Shown here: piece by piece, positions 26,922 to 36,481 of the stretch
Numbering within the stretch: position 1 is the first letter of the stretch
How the letters are laid out: each line of letters starts with the position of its first letter
DNA from: Echinicola soli
Lineage (GTDB): Bacteria; Bacteroidota; Bacteroidia; Cytophagales; Cyclobacteriaceae
Length of the DNA stretch: 64,000 nt
Direction of reading: 5' to 3'
NCBI RefSeq assembly: GCF_006575665.1
Contig: NZ_CP041253.1
Span: 1,431,501 to 1,495,500 of the forward strand
Program-made: the position numbers and the translations under genes
The notes under the pieces: generated by a model
What the model was told of the DNA's origin: nothing
Database searches by the model: none
What the model saw: the letters and a program-made list of their open reading frames with translations, nothing else

Positions 26922-27517
26922 TGAACCCAAAAGTTGATTCTTTCTTTGAGAAAGACAGTAGATGGCAGGAAGAATATCGCCTAATGCGGAAGCTGATGAT
27001 GGAATGTGGGCTGACCGAGGAACTCAAATGGGGAGTGCCCTGCTATACTTATCCATCAGGAAGAACAGGCAAGCCCGCTAATGTGGTATTGATCCATGGA
27101 TTTAAAGATTACTGTGCCCTGCTGTTTCATAAGGGAGCCTTGCTTAAGGATACCGAAGGTCTGCTGATCCAGCAGACAGAGAATGTACAGGCGGCCAGAC
27201 AGGTCCGGTTTACCAATGTTGTGGAAATCCTGGACCGTCGATCAGTATTGAAAGCATATATCTACGAAGCCATCGAGGTAGAAAAGGCAGGTTTGGAGGT
27301 GAAGCTCAAGAAAACCAAAGAGTTTGACATGTCCGATGAGTTTAAGGAATATTTGGATGGGAGCCCGGAGTTAAAGACGGCCTTTGAGAAGCTTACGCCG
27401 GGGAGGCAGCGAGGTTACTTACTCCATTTTTCCCAGCCCAAGCAGCCTAAGACCAAAGTATCCCGAATTGAGAAAGCCATACCAAGGATCTTTGAAGGCT
27501 TGGGGTTAAATGACTAA
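26921..27517 (+). CDS. YdeI/OmpD-associated family protein
   Basis: A 198-residue two-part protein. The N-terminal 110 residues resemble DUF1801 (LTEELKWGVPCYTYPSGRTG, LIHGFKDYCALLFHKGALLK), and the C-terminal part has the bacteriocin-protection YdeI helix pair (ELKTAFEKLTPGRQRGYLLH, then SRIEKAIPRIFEG). It is cytoplasmic. Its start codon overlaps the stop of the preceding DUF1801 gene, so translation is coupled. Family members are linked with antimicrobial-peptide tolerance in enterobacteria, but this has not been shown here. Confidence 0.85.
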   Translation: MNPKVDSFFEKDSRWQEEYRLMRKLMMECGLTEELKWGVPCYTYPSGRTGKPANVVLIHGFKDYCALLFHKGALLKDTEGLLIQQTENVQAARQVRFTNVVEILDRRSVLKAYIYEAIEVEKAGLEVKLKKTKEFDMSDEFKEYLDGSPELKTAFEKLTPGRQRGYLLHFSQPKQPKTKVSRIEKAIPRIFEGLGLND

Positions 27518-27544
27518 GATGGAATACTCCACAAATTATAAAAT

Positions 27545-28108
27545 ATGAGCACTAACAGAAAGTTAGAAACAGAAGAAGCAAAGGCGTTTTTGGAAATCCT
27601 AAAGGACCGTTTTGAGCAAAATCCATCACGACACAAAGGGTTGAAGTGGGGGCCAATAGAGGCCAAATTGGAAGCGAAGCCCCTAAAGATTTGGGCCATT
27701 TCCCAGATGGAGGAAACAGGTGGGGAGCCTGATGTGATTGGCCATGATACGGAAACGGATCAATATGTTTTTTGCGATTGCTCAGTAGAAAGCCCAAAAG
27801 GGAGAAGGAGTCTTTGCTATGATCATGAGGCTTTAATGGCACGAAAGAAGTATCCGCCATCAAACAGTGTGCTGGAAGTGGCTGCTGACATGGGCATCGA
27901 ATTACTGGATGAAGCCCAATATCGCTCACTGCAGGAGCTGGGTGCATTTGACCTTAAAACATCCAGCTGGATACAGACGCCCACCTCCATACGTGAGCTA
28001 GGCGGAGCACTGTTTTGTGACCGCCGCTACGATACTGTTTTTCTCTACCATAATGGAGCTGATTCTTATTATGGAGCACGTGGATTTAGAGGCTTGGTAC
28101 GCGTATAA
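27545..28108 (+). CDS. DUF4256 domain protein
   Basis: A 187-residue cytoplasmic protein matching DUF4256, one domain for the full length. Characteristic blocks are FLEILKDRFEQNPSRHKGL, WAISQMEETGGEPDVIGHD, YVFCDCSVESPKGRRSLCYD and the C-terminal LFCDRRYDTVFLYHNGADSY. Function is unknown. It follows the DUF1801/YdeI pair by 28 bases on the same strand and is likely the last gene of that operon. A similar association of such small stress-type genes is common in Bacteroidota and Firmicutes. Confidence 0.88.
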   Translation: MSTNRKLETEEAKAFLEILKDRFEQNPSRHKGLKWGPIEAKLEAKPLKIWAISQMEETGGEPDVIGHDTETDQYVFCDCSVESPKGRRSLCYDHEALMARKKYPPSNSVLEVAADMGIELLDEAQYRSLQELGAFDLKTSSWIQTPTSIRELGGALFCDRRYDTVFLYHNGADSYYGARGFRGLVRV

Positions 28109-28216
28109 GGTTTTCTGGAAGTTAAAAAGGGTGGATTATACTTATTTTAGCGTTCTGATCAGTATGTTTGGGGAGCCATGATTACAAGGCACATTGTTTT
28201 CAGTAAAAACCATCCC

Positions 28217-29677
28217 ATGAAACGCGTACTTTCCATCATCAGTTGTCTGATTGCCTTTTTCTCCTGCCAAGACGTGCAAAAATCCAAGATCAATATATCT
28301 GATCAGGCGCAGCTCCTGCACAATGGGAAAATCGTCAATGTAAAAGATGGCAACGTGCTGGAAAACCAGGCCATTTTGGTGGACAGTGCCAGGATAGTCA
28401 CGATCTCAACTTATGGTGATCTCAGTGAGATGGTGCCTGCTGAAAGACAAATTGACGCGAAGGGAAAGTACATTATTCCTGGTCTATGGGATATGCACGT
28501 ACATTTCGAGGGCGAGGATCTGGTGGAAGATAACCTTGCTCTTTTCCCGGTTTTTGTAGCTTATGGCATCACCACCGTCAGGGATATGGCCAGTGACCTT
28601 GGTGAGCAGGTGTTGCAGTGGCGTGAGGAAATAGCTGCTGACAAATTCCTGGGACCTCAGATTTTTACGGCCGGGAGGAAGTTGGAGGGTATCGACTCCT
28701 TCTGGAAAGGTGATCTGGAGATTGCCAATGAAGAAGAGCTACAGCAAATGCTGGATAAGCTGGAGGATTACGAAGTGGATATGGTAAAAGTGACAGAAAA
28801 TGCCCTTTCGGGTGAACTCTTCCTGCAAAGTGTAAAACAGGCCCATGAAAGGGGTTTTTTGGTTTCAGCGCATGTGCCGTTGGATTTGAGTATGGAAGAC
28901 TTGGCAGCTGCGGGGCTCTCCAGCATTGAGCATGCGAGTTATTTGCTGCGACTGGGCACTGACGAATACCGCATTGCACATGAAGTCGCCAATGGCAGAA
29001 TGTCCCCATCCGAAGCCAATACCTATTATGCAGGGCATTTTGACCAGGACACGGCAATGCTGCATTACCAAAAGCTGGCCGACTCGGGCTTGGCCATTAC
29101 GCCCACACTTATCGGTGGCAAGCAGTTGGCCTACTATGATGTGGATAACCATGCCGATGATGATTTTAGGAAATACCTTACCGATCGTTTTACTTCCAAC
29201 TACCAATGGCGGATCGACCGTATCGCCGATTCCTCCCCCGAGCAGTGGCAAGCCCGAAAGGAGCGGTACCAGCAGATAGCAGCACAGCTTCCCTATCTCC
29301 AGCGGGCAGGGATGACGATTTTGGCAGGAAGTGATGCGGCAGCCTTGAATACGTTTGTGTACCCTGCCTTGTCATTGCACCAAGAGCTGGAGCTTTTTCA
29401 GGAGGCTGGCCTGAGTCCGCTACAGGTGCTACAGACTGCTACCATTAATGGCGCTGCATTTATGGGTAAATCCTCCACCATGGGAACTGTAGAAACGGGC
29501 AAACAGGCGGATTTGGTCTTATTGAACAGTAATCCACTGAAAGATGTAGGGGCTACCCAAGATATCTTTGCCGTGATGAATGATGGCCAATATTTTGATC
29601 GAAGGGCGCTGGATGCGCTGCTCGAACATGCTTCCCAAAGGAAAACTCAGCTGGATCAGGAGCGTTTGACACGTTAG
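28217..29677 (+). CDS. Exported amidohydrolase-family lipoprotein
   Basis: About 486 residues from ATG 28217 (MKRVLSIISCLIAFFSC), whose SP plus Cys implies a lipoprotein; an upstream in-frame ATG at 28178 would spoil the signal peptide. The TIM-barrel metal site is seen as MHVHFEG (HxH), the candidate bridging Lys in MVKVTENA, a His in SAHVPLD, another in IEHASYL and the final Asp in AGSDAAAL. This is the pattern of imidazolonepropionase-like/prolidase-like members of COG1228. The substrate is unknown. The 3' end overlaps the convergent ccsBA gene by 4 bases. Confidence 0.87.
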   Translation: MKRVLSIISCLIAFFSCQDVQKSKINISDQAQLLHNGKIVNVKDGNVLENQAILVDSARIVTISTYGDLSEMVPAERQIDAKGKYIIPGLWDMHVHFEGEDLVEDNLALFPVFVAYGITTVRDMASDLGEQVLQWREEIAADKFLGPQIFTAGRKLEGIDSFWKGDLEIANEEELQQMLDKLEDYEVDMVKVTENALSGELFLQSVKQAHERGFLVSAHVPLDLSMEDLAAAGLSSIEHASYLLRLGTDEYRIAHEVANGRMSPSEANTYYAGHFDQDTAMLHYQKLADSGLAITPTLIGGKQLAYYDVDNHADDDFRKYLTDRFTSNYQWRIDRIADSSPEQWQARKERYQQIAAQLPYLQRAGMTILAGSDAAALNTFVYPALSLHQELELFQEAGLSPLQVLQTATINGAAFMGKSSTMGTVETGKQADLVLLNSNPLKDVGATQDIFAVMNDGQYFDRRALDALLEHASQRKTQLDQERLTR

Positions 29678-32600
29678 ACTTTAAGATAGGCTTTGATGGA
29701 AGCGGGGAAGTTTTTGTAACGTAACATGGCTCCGATGGAGATGGCCAGCAAAATGGCTACGCACCAGTACACCCATGACGGAATGGGCACAGGATCACCC
29801 TTGGCGTAGGAATGCAGGCCGGATAGGTAGTAGTTGACCCCAAAGGATGTCATGATGATGGAAGCAAATGCCCAGAGGCTGGCAAGCTGATAGACCATAA
29901 AGTTTTTTAGCCCTGGAATCAACCTCAAGTGAAGCACACTGGCATATACTAGAATGGAAATCAGCGCCCAAGTCTCCTTTGGATCCCAAGCCCAGTAGCG
30001 TCCCCAGCTTTCATTGGCCCAGACACCGCCCAGAAATGTGCCGATGGTGAGTAAAAACAGCCCGATGGTAATGGCCATTTCATTGACAATGGCCAGTTCC
30101 AATAAGCTCTTCCACCAATTGACAAGAGGTCTTTTGGGTGAGAAGATCAGTAGAATCATGCTGAGCAAAGCCATGACGGCAGCCAGTGCCAAAGGTGCAT
30201 AGCTGCTCACAATAATGGCGACATGGATCTTAAGCCAGTAGGAGTGCAGCACGGGCATGAGGTTGGTGATCTCCGGATTGAGCCATTCCAGAAATGCCAC
30301 GAAGAGCAAGGTGCCCGAAAATATCAGTCCGAGCGGGACCGTAAACCTGGACTTGCGTGAAAAGAGCAGCCCAAAAAGCAATACCCCCCAGCCCACAAAC
30401 ACCAGCATTTCAAACCCATCACTCCAGGGAGGATGCTGCGCTATGTACCAACGAAGGCCAAGATGAAACGTGAAGGCAAGCATGCCCAATCCGCTCAATA
30501 CCATTCCTGCCCTCCAGAGCCATTTGGTCCACTTGTTTTCTGTAAATGTCTGCCAGATCGCTATTACCAGCATGAAAATCCCCAGCAACCAGAATACTCC
30601 AAAAAGCCGATTGCCAAGATTAAGTTTATTATAAAACCTTTCGGCCTGTAGCCGCCGGTCGGTGGGATAGACAGCTTCGCCAGCTTTGCGCTGATACAAG
30701 TCAATGTATTCGAGTGACTCATTGGCTTTTTGCCAATTATCAGTTTCCAGCCCTTGCTGTAGGCCCTGTAGATAAATGCCCGTAATATGTCGGACAAATT
30801 TAATATCCTCTTCCGGGAAGTTTTGGGTGGAATTTTCCCTTGTAAACCAGGTGTGGTTTTCATCCAGTCGGTTGGGGAAGAGTTTGAGGAAATCACCTGA
30901 GAGCAATCCAAAGAAAATATTAAATCGCTCGTCTACTTTGAGGAGTTCATTGTCGCCTTCGTTCCGCTCGGCAGGTTTGAGCAGATTGGCTTTTTCTACC
31001 ATAGACTGCAATTTATACCGGCCTTCATCATCCACAAAATCCAAGAAACTCACTTTGCCTGAAGGGGGCAATTCCAACGTCTCATAGATATGAAGGCCTT
31101 TTTGCGCATCTATTTTGATGATCGGAAGACTTCCCATCATTTCTGGATACATCTGCATGGCCAGCAGAAATTGCTCCGGGCTTAGCATTAATTGTCCCTC
31201 ATCCAGTGCGATGGAGGATTTGCCATTCAGTTTACGGATGATTTCATTGGCCAGGGTTCCCAAAGGTTTCATCCTGCCATCCAGGTCCTGGACGACCAAT
31301 TGCCCATAGCGATTGGCCTGCATTTCTGGCACCACCCAAGCGGCCGTTTTGGACATTTCCTGAGCGATACTGGCACTACTTAGTAGGACCAGCATCAGGG
31401 TCGCAACGTTTTTGATTTTTTGGAGGTGCTTGTTAAGGTACTGAAAGCGGCTGTTGAGTGTAAAAAGGGTAAAGAACATCCCCAAGCCAAGCAAGAGGTA
31501 GCCGATATAGGTCAGCGTACTTCCCAGTTTGTCCTGATTGATGGAGAGTACTGTTCCCTGTTCATCCGTGTCGTAAGAGGCTTGGTAGAAGCGGTAACCA
31601 CCATGGTCCAGCACATTGTTCATATAAATCCTAAAATCAAAGGATTGCTGTCCATCTTCTACGGTCACCTCACTGGCATAGCTGGAGGGGCTCTGGCTGC
31701 CGGGGTAGCGCTGCATCTCAAAATCTTTCAAGTACAGGGAAAAAGGCAGCTGCTGTGCTTTTGGTCCATAGGTAAACCGATAATTTTTGCCCTTATAGGA
31801 GACGAGGTTCCATGTTGGGTTGAGCTTTACCAGCTGTACGTGGTTTTTTTGGAGGACATTTCCGGTCTTGTCCAGCACTTCCAAAGCGACCACATCCGGA
31901 AGCTGATCGGCCAATTTCGGGTCTTTTTCTTCTACATAGGCCAATTGACTGTCTTCGTGAGTAGCTTTGATGAGGAAAGCGCCGTTTTCCCATTGATAGA
32001 GACTTCGGAGTTTAAGGGGCTTGGTTTCTCCTGCATGGATCACGCCTAGGTTCTGATTGCTCATCTGCATGACTTGGAGATGGACCTTGCTGCTGATCAT
32101 CCAGCTGCTGTCATCTTTATATATTTTGATGGGGTGGGCCGCTTGTTTTTGCGTGGCCAGGTGGAGCTCTTTCATGGGGAGACTTTTGCCAATGGGCAAG
32201 ATGACATCTTCTCGGCCGTCTCCCAGGGTGAGTGCAATATCCAGGTAATCCACTTCCCCTTTTTGAAATGCAGGGCGGCCGTGCGGAATAAAATCGCTGA
32301 TCCGGATTTTCAGCCCATCACTATTGGGTAAGGCCACTTCCTGTGGATGGAATGTTTGACTGGTGAGTTTGATGGGTTTTTGGAAATGCTGAAGCTTGTT
32401 TTGATCGCTTTGTTGTACCTGTAAGTACTTTTCTGCTGTAAAATAGACATGTTGGGATTGCCCTTCCCGGATATGGATCGTGCCAGCATGGCTGAAATAC
32501 CGGGTAATGCCCGCTGCAATGATGATTACTATAAAAGCCACATGGAAGAGGCCAATGGGCCATTTTTGACGGCTAAATAAGTGATACCTTTTGATATTGG

Positions 32601-32784
32601 CGATGAAGTTGATGGCGAGCAAGACCATGATCATCTCAAACCACCACGATTCGTAGATGACAGCCCAGGCCACTGCCGTGCCAAAGTCATTTTCCAGAAA
32701 TGTGGCCACTGCCATGGCGATAGCAAAGGTAAGCAGTAAAAAAAGCATGAATTTGCTTGAAACCAGCAATTTTAACAACCGCAT
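29674..32784 (-). CDS. ccsA: Cytochrome c biogenesis protein, ResB-CcsA fusion
   Basis: A 1036-residue fusion of the two system II heme-lyase subunits. The N-terminal ResB (CcsB) part has three helices near residues 10-100 and a large periplasmic region, with a fourth helix near 435-455. The C-terminal CcsA part has several helices and the heme-handling motif WAWDPKETWALI near residue 935, plus HPPWSDGFEMLVFVGW. It transports heme and attaches it to CxxCH or CxxCK sites. It lies 72 bases downstream of nrfA, so it probably matures NrfA and NrfH, perhaps including the unusual CxxCK heme. The fused form is typical of Bacteroidota and Epsilonproteobacteria. Confidence 0.92.
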   Translation of the reverse strand: MRLLKLLVSSKFMLFLLLTFAIAMAVATFLENDFGTAVAWAVIYESWWFEMIMVLLAINFIANIKRYHLFSRQKWPIGLFHVAFIVIIIAAGITRYFSHAGTIHIREGQSQHVYFTAEKYLQVQQSDQNKLQHFQKPIKLTSQTFHPQEVALPNSDGLKIRISDFIPHGRPAFQKGEVDYLDIALTLGDGREDVILPIGKSLPMKELHLATQKQAAHPIKIYKDDSSWMISSKVHLQVMQMSNQNLGVIHAGETKPLKLRSLYQWENGAFLIKATHEDSQLAYVEEKDPKLADQLPDVVALEVLDKTGNVLQKNHVQLVKLNPTWNLVSYKGKNYRFTYGPKAQQLPFSLYLKDFEMQRYPGSQSPSSYASEVTVEDGQQSFDFRIYMNNVLDHGGYRFYQASYDTDEQGTVLSINQDKLGSTLTYIGYLLLGLGMFFTLFTLNSRFQYLNKHLQKIKNVATLMLVLLSSASIAQEMSKTAAWVVPEMQANRYGQLVVQDLDGRMKPLGTLANEIIRKLNGKSSIALDEGQLMLSPEQFLLAMQMYPEMMGSLPIIKIDAQKGLHIYETLELPPSGKVSFLDFVDDEGRYKLQSMVEKANLLKPAERNEGDNELLKVDERFNIFFGLLSGDFLKLFPNRLDENHTWFTRENSTQNFPEEDIKFVRHITGIYLQGLQQGLETDNWQKANESLEYIDLYQRKAGEAVYPTDRRLQAERFYNKLNLGNRLFGVFWLLGIFMLVIAIWQTFTENKWTKWLWRAGMVLSGLGMLAFTFHLGLRWYIAQHPPWSDGFEMLVFVGWGVLLFGLLFSRKSRFTVPLGLIFSGTLLFVAFLEWLNPEITNLMPVLHSYWLKIHVAIIVSSYAPLALAAVMALLSMILLIFSPKRPLVNWWKSLLELAIVNEMAITIGLFLLTIGTFLGGVWANESWGRYWAWDPKETWALISILVYASVLHLRLIPGLKNFMVYQLASLWAFASIIMTSFGVNYYLSGLHSYAKGDPVPIPSWVYWCVAILLAISIGAMLRYKNFPASIKAYLKV

Positions 32785-32856
32785 AGAAAAGGAATTATTT
32801 TCGTAATGGTGAAAAGGATATAGGCAACGAAGCGTGGATTGTGTACCAACTTACGG

Positions 32857-34350
32857 TTATTCATTGGAGATCATTTCTATTGTGTAGCCGGCCTCTCTTT
32901 TTTTACCTTCTTCGAGCCATTCGGGAATCACCTCTTGAAGAAACCGTGATTTGTCTGCCCGCTCCTTCTCCATGTCCAAGCCGATGTATGCTTGCAGGGC
33001 TTCGGTGTCATTAAAATCAGGCATCTCCACCGGTTTATTGTGTCCTAAGTCGGCCAAGAGCCTAGCCAGCTGGAGCCGTGCTTCCTCAATGATGGAAGTT
33101 CCAGAGGTTACGATGCTGCTGGTAGGCAGTGGGGCATGGAAGGCGGCTCCGTGAGAGGCCACGGCGTAATCCCATCGCCACTGGGCATGCCGGATCCCTT
33201 CTTGGATGGGCTGCATCTGCTGCTCGGTTGCGCCTAGTTCCCAAGCTTTACCGGCTTCGATATGGGCTTTGGCAATGAGTCTCATGAGTGTTTCGGAGCC
33301 TTTTTTGATGGTTCGCTGCCGGTCATAGACATCGGTAATGAGGTCTTCCTTCTTCTCCCGGTGGCAGACGAAGCAGGAGTTTTCCACATTGCTCAGCGGT
33401 GAGCCGATGTGGTGATCGGTGAATTTCTGGCCGCCCTCGGTCTTGTAGGGCATATGGCAATCGGCACAGGAAACGCCCCGTTTAGCATGCACACCGAGGG
33501 AAAAGAGTTCATAATCAGGGTGCTGGGCTTTCAGCATGCGGGTTTTGCTGATCGGGTGCACCCAGTCAGCGAAATCCAATTTGTCGTAATAGGCCTCGAC
33601 GGATTCGACGTCCATGCCATCTTTCCAAGGGAAGGTCAGGTATTGGGCTCCTTTTTTATCCGGAGCGTCTTTAGCGAAATAATATTCCACGTGACATTGG
33701 GCACATACCAGACTTCGCATTTGCTGGTGACTGGCCGCATTGATGTCTTTGCCCATGGCTTCAAAAGCTTCCACGAGGGCCGGCCGTGTGATGGTCAGGT
33801 TCATGGTTTCGGGGTTGTGACAATCTGCACAGCCGATCGGGTTGATCATTTCTGCTCCTAAATCGGACCATTTTTTACTGTAAAATTCTGTCACGCCAAT
33901 TTCTTTCATCAGTCGGGGCACATCAGGACTTTTGCAGGTCCAGCAAGTGCTGGGCATAGGGCCTTCCCCCGGTTCCAAAGGAGCTCCGGTTCGGAGTATC
34001 TGACGGATGTCCTCTACCGCATGGGCGTGTCCTTTGGGTTGGTTGTATTCCTTGCTGAAGGCATATCCTGCCCACAGGATCACGAGTTCTGGATCTTCTT
34101 CCAATACAGCGATATGTCCAGAAGTATTGTACATGCTACGAAAACTGGTGTCCTTGGTTTTTATGTATGACTGGTATTGCCTGGGGTAGTTTAGCCCCCA
34201 GATGGAATCTCGGGGTTCGATATTCCCAATTTCCACTTTTGGCTGATAGGCGTACTTGGCTTCGTTTTTTCTGTCCATGATGGAATAGGCCAACATGGCC
34301 AATAAGAAGACCACTACAGCCGTGATTAAAAAGAGAATCCAGTTTTTCAT
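32857..34350 (-). CDS. nrfA: Ammonia-forming cytochrome c nitrite reductase
   Basis: A 497-residue periplasmic penta-heme nitrite reductase catalysing six-electron reduction of nitrite to ammonium. The active-site heme motif CWTCK is at 136-140, and four ordinary motifs follow: CADCH (174-178), CAQCH (216-220), CADCH (295-299) and CFVCH (326-330). The uncleaved-type N-terminal hydrophobic segment (residues 5-25) acts as signal or anchor. The VEYYF and KAQHPDYELFSLGVHAKRG regions match the family. It is preceded by nrfH with a 4-base gap and followed by ccsBA, so electron donor, enzyme and maturation machinery form one operon. Confidence 0.97.
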   Translation of the reverse strand: MKNWILFLITAVVVFLLAMLAYSIMDRKNEAKYAYQPKVEIGNIEPRDSIWGLNYPRQYQSYIKTKDTSFRSMYNTSGHIAVLEEDPELVILWAGYAFSKEYNQPKGHAHAVEDIRQILRTGAPLEPGEGPMPSTCWTCKSPDVPRLMKEIGVTEFYSKKWSDLGAEMINPIGCADCHNPETMNLTITRPALVEAFEAMGKDINAASHQQMRSLVCAQCHVEYYFAKDAPDKKGAQYLTFPWKDGMDVESVEAYYDKLDFADWVHPISKTRMLKAQHPDYELFSLGVHAKRGVSCADCHMPYKTEGGQKFTDHHIGSPLSNVENSCFVCHREKKEDLITDVYDRQRTIKKGSETLMRLIAKAHIEAGKAWELGATEQQMQPIQEGIRHAQWRWDYAVASHGAAFHAPLPTSSIVTSGTSIIEEARLQLARLLADLGHNKPVEMPDFNDTEALQAYIGLDMEKERADKSRFLQEVIPEWLEEGKKREAGYTIEMISNE

Positions 34351-34354
34351 AGCC

Positions 34355-35005
34355 TTATTCGTTTGATTCGTGTTGATCGATTTGTTGTTGCATTGAGGAT
34401 TTTAGCCAAGCAGGAATTACCTCCAGGTCTTTTGGAGCGTATTCTTTGATGGGCTCGATTTGATAGCCCACAGAAGAGAGGCTTTTTACCTTGCCATGGG
34501 GTACATCCCTGTGGCATTCCCAGCAAGTGCGGTCTGTGCGCATTTCTTGGTGATTTGTGATGGTGGCCGTCATTTTAGCGTCGGTGATCTGGTCTTGGTG
34601 GCATCGGATGCAGTTGCTTTGGATCACGGCCTGAGAAGGTGCCAAGGCCCTAATCACCTCAGGTTCCTTTCTTAGTGTAAAGATGGACGCGTGGTAAAGC
34701 CCGTCTTTGGCCTTGAAGAAGTACTTGTTGAAGACATTGTCATGGGGCACATGGCAATCATTACAATGGGCCACTTCCCGGTGGGAGCTGTGGGTCCAAG
34801 TGATGTATTGAGGTGTCATCAGGTGGCAATTGACGCAGGCTTGGGGATCATCCGAAAGGTAAGAGGCTGCATTGCTCAGCTTGAGTACATAGATTCCCAG
34901 CCCCACGATGGCAGCTACCAGCACAATGGCCGGTTTTCGCCAACGATGCGGTGGAATGAGCTTCCACCGAAACATGGTCCGTTTTGTGGTCTGCCAAAAA
35001 CCCAT
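34355..35005 (-). CDS. nrfH: Cytochrome c nitrite reductase, membrane subunit NrfH
   Basis: A 216-residue NapC/NirT-family quinol oxidase that passes electrons from the menaquinol pool to NrfA. It has one N-terminal membrane anchor (about residues 25-45) and four heme motifs: CVNCHLM (57-63, where the Met supplies the unusual ligation in NrfH), CNDCH (81-85), CIRCH (132-136) and CWECH (161-165). It is the first gene of the nrfHA-ccsBA operon. A CRP/FNR-like palindrome lies 146 bases upstream, consistent with anaerobic or nitrite-responsive control. Confidence 0.95.
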   Translation of the reverse strand: MGFWQTTKRTMFRWKLIPPHRWRKPAIVLVAAIVGLGIYVLKLSNAASYLSDDPQACVNCHLMTPQYITWTHSSHREVAHCNDCHVPHDNVFNKYFFKAKDGLYHASIFTLRKEPEVIRALAPSQAVIQSNCIRCHQDQITDAKMTATITNHQEMRTDRTCWECHRDVPHGKVKSLSSVGYQIEPIKEYAPKDLEVIPAWLKSSMQQQIDQHESNE

Positions 35006-35320
35006 GGTTCCTGTTTTATGTTAAAAAAAATAATCTTACCCGATGTGATCCGGTAGTTGACATAATAGCCTTATCAAGATAATAAAACTATACTGCAAAT
35101 AGTAAAAGTTATTGGTAATAATTGGTTAGAATTTGGTAAAAAAGGGCAGATATGATATAAATCATATGATAATAATTATATATGACCCCGTTTTGCGTAT
35201 GAAGATAATAGAAGTATTAAAGTGGCTTTCATGGCTATATACCAGGATTCCAAGCAACGGAAGGTGGGCCGCCTCTTGGCGATAGGAAAAGCAGATGTAA
35301 TGGATGCAGATTAAGGGAAT
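35006..35320. other. Upstream region of the nrf operon
   Basis: AT-rich region of 315 bases between nrfH and the barrel gene, which is also on the minus strand. It carries the FNR-like palindrome at 35151-35166. No further gene or terminator was seen. Confidence 0.5.
35151..35166. promoter_or_regulatory. FNR/CRP-like palindrome upstream of nrfH
   Basis: TATGATATAAATCATA has perfect 6-base arms (TATGAT/ATCATA) around a 4-base centre and resembles TTGAT-N4-ATCAA sites bound by CRP/FNR-family regulators. It lies 146 bases upstream of the nrfH start. The regulator is not in the window. Confidence 0.45.
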
Positions 35321-36403
35321 TTAAAAAGACTCTCCTATTCGGAAATAAACTCCCCAGTCGTCCTTGCCTACGGCCGCATCCAGACCGATGTTAAACTTGA
35401 CGGTTTTGAAGGCGCGGTAACGGTAGCCTACGCCTGCGCCAGGATAGAGTTTCCAATTGAAGCTTTCGGTGTCCGAACCATAAATGGTAGCCATACCCGC
35501 GAAGCCAACCAAGCCCATTTTATGATTAAAATTATACCTGTACTCTCCCTGGAGTGCCATGAGCCCATCGCCACGGTATTTTCCCTGGGAATAGCCGCGG
35601 ATATCTTTACCGCCAAGCGTCACTTGTTGTTCAAAGGCAATATCTCCCAAGCCAAATTTCCCAGCAAATCGAGCGGCAAAAACATCCCTGTCATCATGTA
35701 CAGAAAAGTAATGGTTGTATTCTGATAGGATCTTATTGGCATCTATATCATTGCCCAGTCCCTCAGGATAAGTGATCCATCGTAACCGTGTCCTCCGGCC
35801 TTTCGTGGGATAGTAAACAGCATCCCTGGTGTCGAGGAGGAGGTTTATTTCGAGTCCGTTGGTTTTGGTGGTAGAAGGAGGTTGTACATCGTCTTCGTAT
35901 TGGGTGTCATAGTGGGAGTAGGTGTAAGTCAGGCCACCATATAGCCTGTTGACAATTTCTCTTTGAATGCCCGCACTCACGATCGTGGTCTTGGTGCCAT
36001 AATCGTAAAACCCTGGCGCATCGATATCATCCATGTAAAATTGTGAGTTGTTATCTCCGGTCAAAGCAAAAAAACTGGCCCTCCATGTATCTTCTTTAAA
36101 ATACCATCTGTTAAATCCTGCCACAAAATAGGAATGGTTCGTGGTATAGATGGCCGATAGACCTGAAAGCGACTTTGGGGAGATGCTGTCGCTTGGGTCT
36201 AGCTTGTACATCATCATCGGGATGGCGCCAAACATCAGTTTCAAATTCCTGTTATAACTTAAAAAAGGCATCAAGGTGAAATCCATCTTTTTGATGCTGT
36301 CTTTCTCAGCGGGCTTGGAGGTCGATCCTCCCTGTCCGAAAAGTGGACCATAGCCAATCAGGATAAAAAATAGTAGAAGCAATAGGGGCAAGGATTTTTT
36401 CAT
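35321..36403 (-). CDS. BamA/TamA-like outer-membrane barrel protein
   Basis: A 360-residue exported protein with signal peptide (about 1-23, ending GYGPLFGQ). The rest consists of alternating amphipathic strands ending in aromatic YFRIGESF, a barrel terminus. The D-IRGYSQGKYRGD block is the lock motif of the Omp85 (surface-antigen, BamA/TamA) family, whose usual form is VRGF/Y. No POTRA domains precede it, so it is a POTRA-less member of the kind frequent in Bacteroidota, with unknown cargo. There are no clear operon partners. Confidence 0.82.
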   Translation of the reverse strand: MKKSLPLLLLLFFILIGYGPLFGQGGSTSKPAEKDSIKKMDFTLMPFLSYNRNLKLMFGAIPMMMYKLDPSDSISPKSLSGLSAIYTTNHSYFVAGFNRWYFKEDTWRASFFALTGDNNSQFYMDDIDAPGFYDYGTKTTIVSAGIQREIVNRLYGGLTYTYSHYDTQYEDDVQPPSTTKTNGLEINLLLDTRDAVYYPTKGRRTRLRWITYPEGLGNDIDANKILSEYNHYFSVHDDRDVFAARFAGKFGLGDIAFEQQVTLGGKDIRGYSQGKYRGDGLMALQGEYRYNFNHKMGLVGFAGMATIYGSDTESFNWKLYPGAGVGYRYRAFKTVKFNIGLDAAVGKDDWGVYFRIGESF

Positions 36404-36481
36404 AAAAAATCATTAATACATTTAAGATTGTCATTGACTAAATATAGGCAAAAATCACCATAAGAAGGATTTAATAGCTTC

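Noticed and set aside
31420..32049. A 209-codon open frame antisense to ccsBA
   Set aside because: It is a shadow of the ResB part; the protein has no recognisable motifs.
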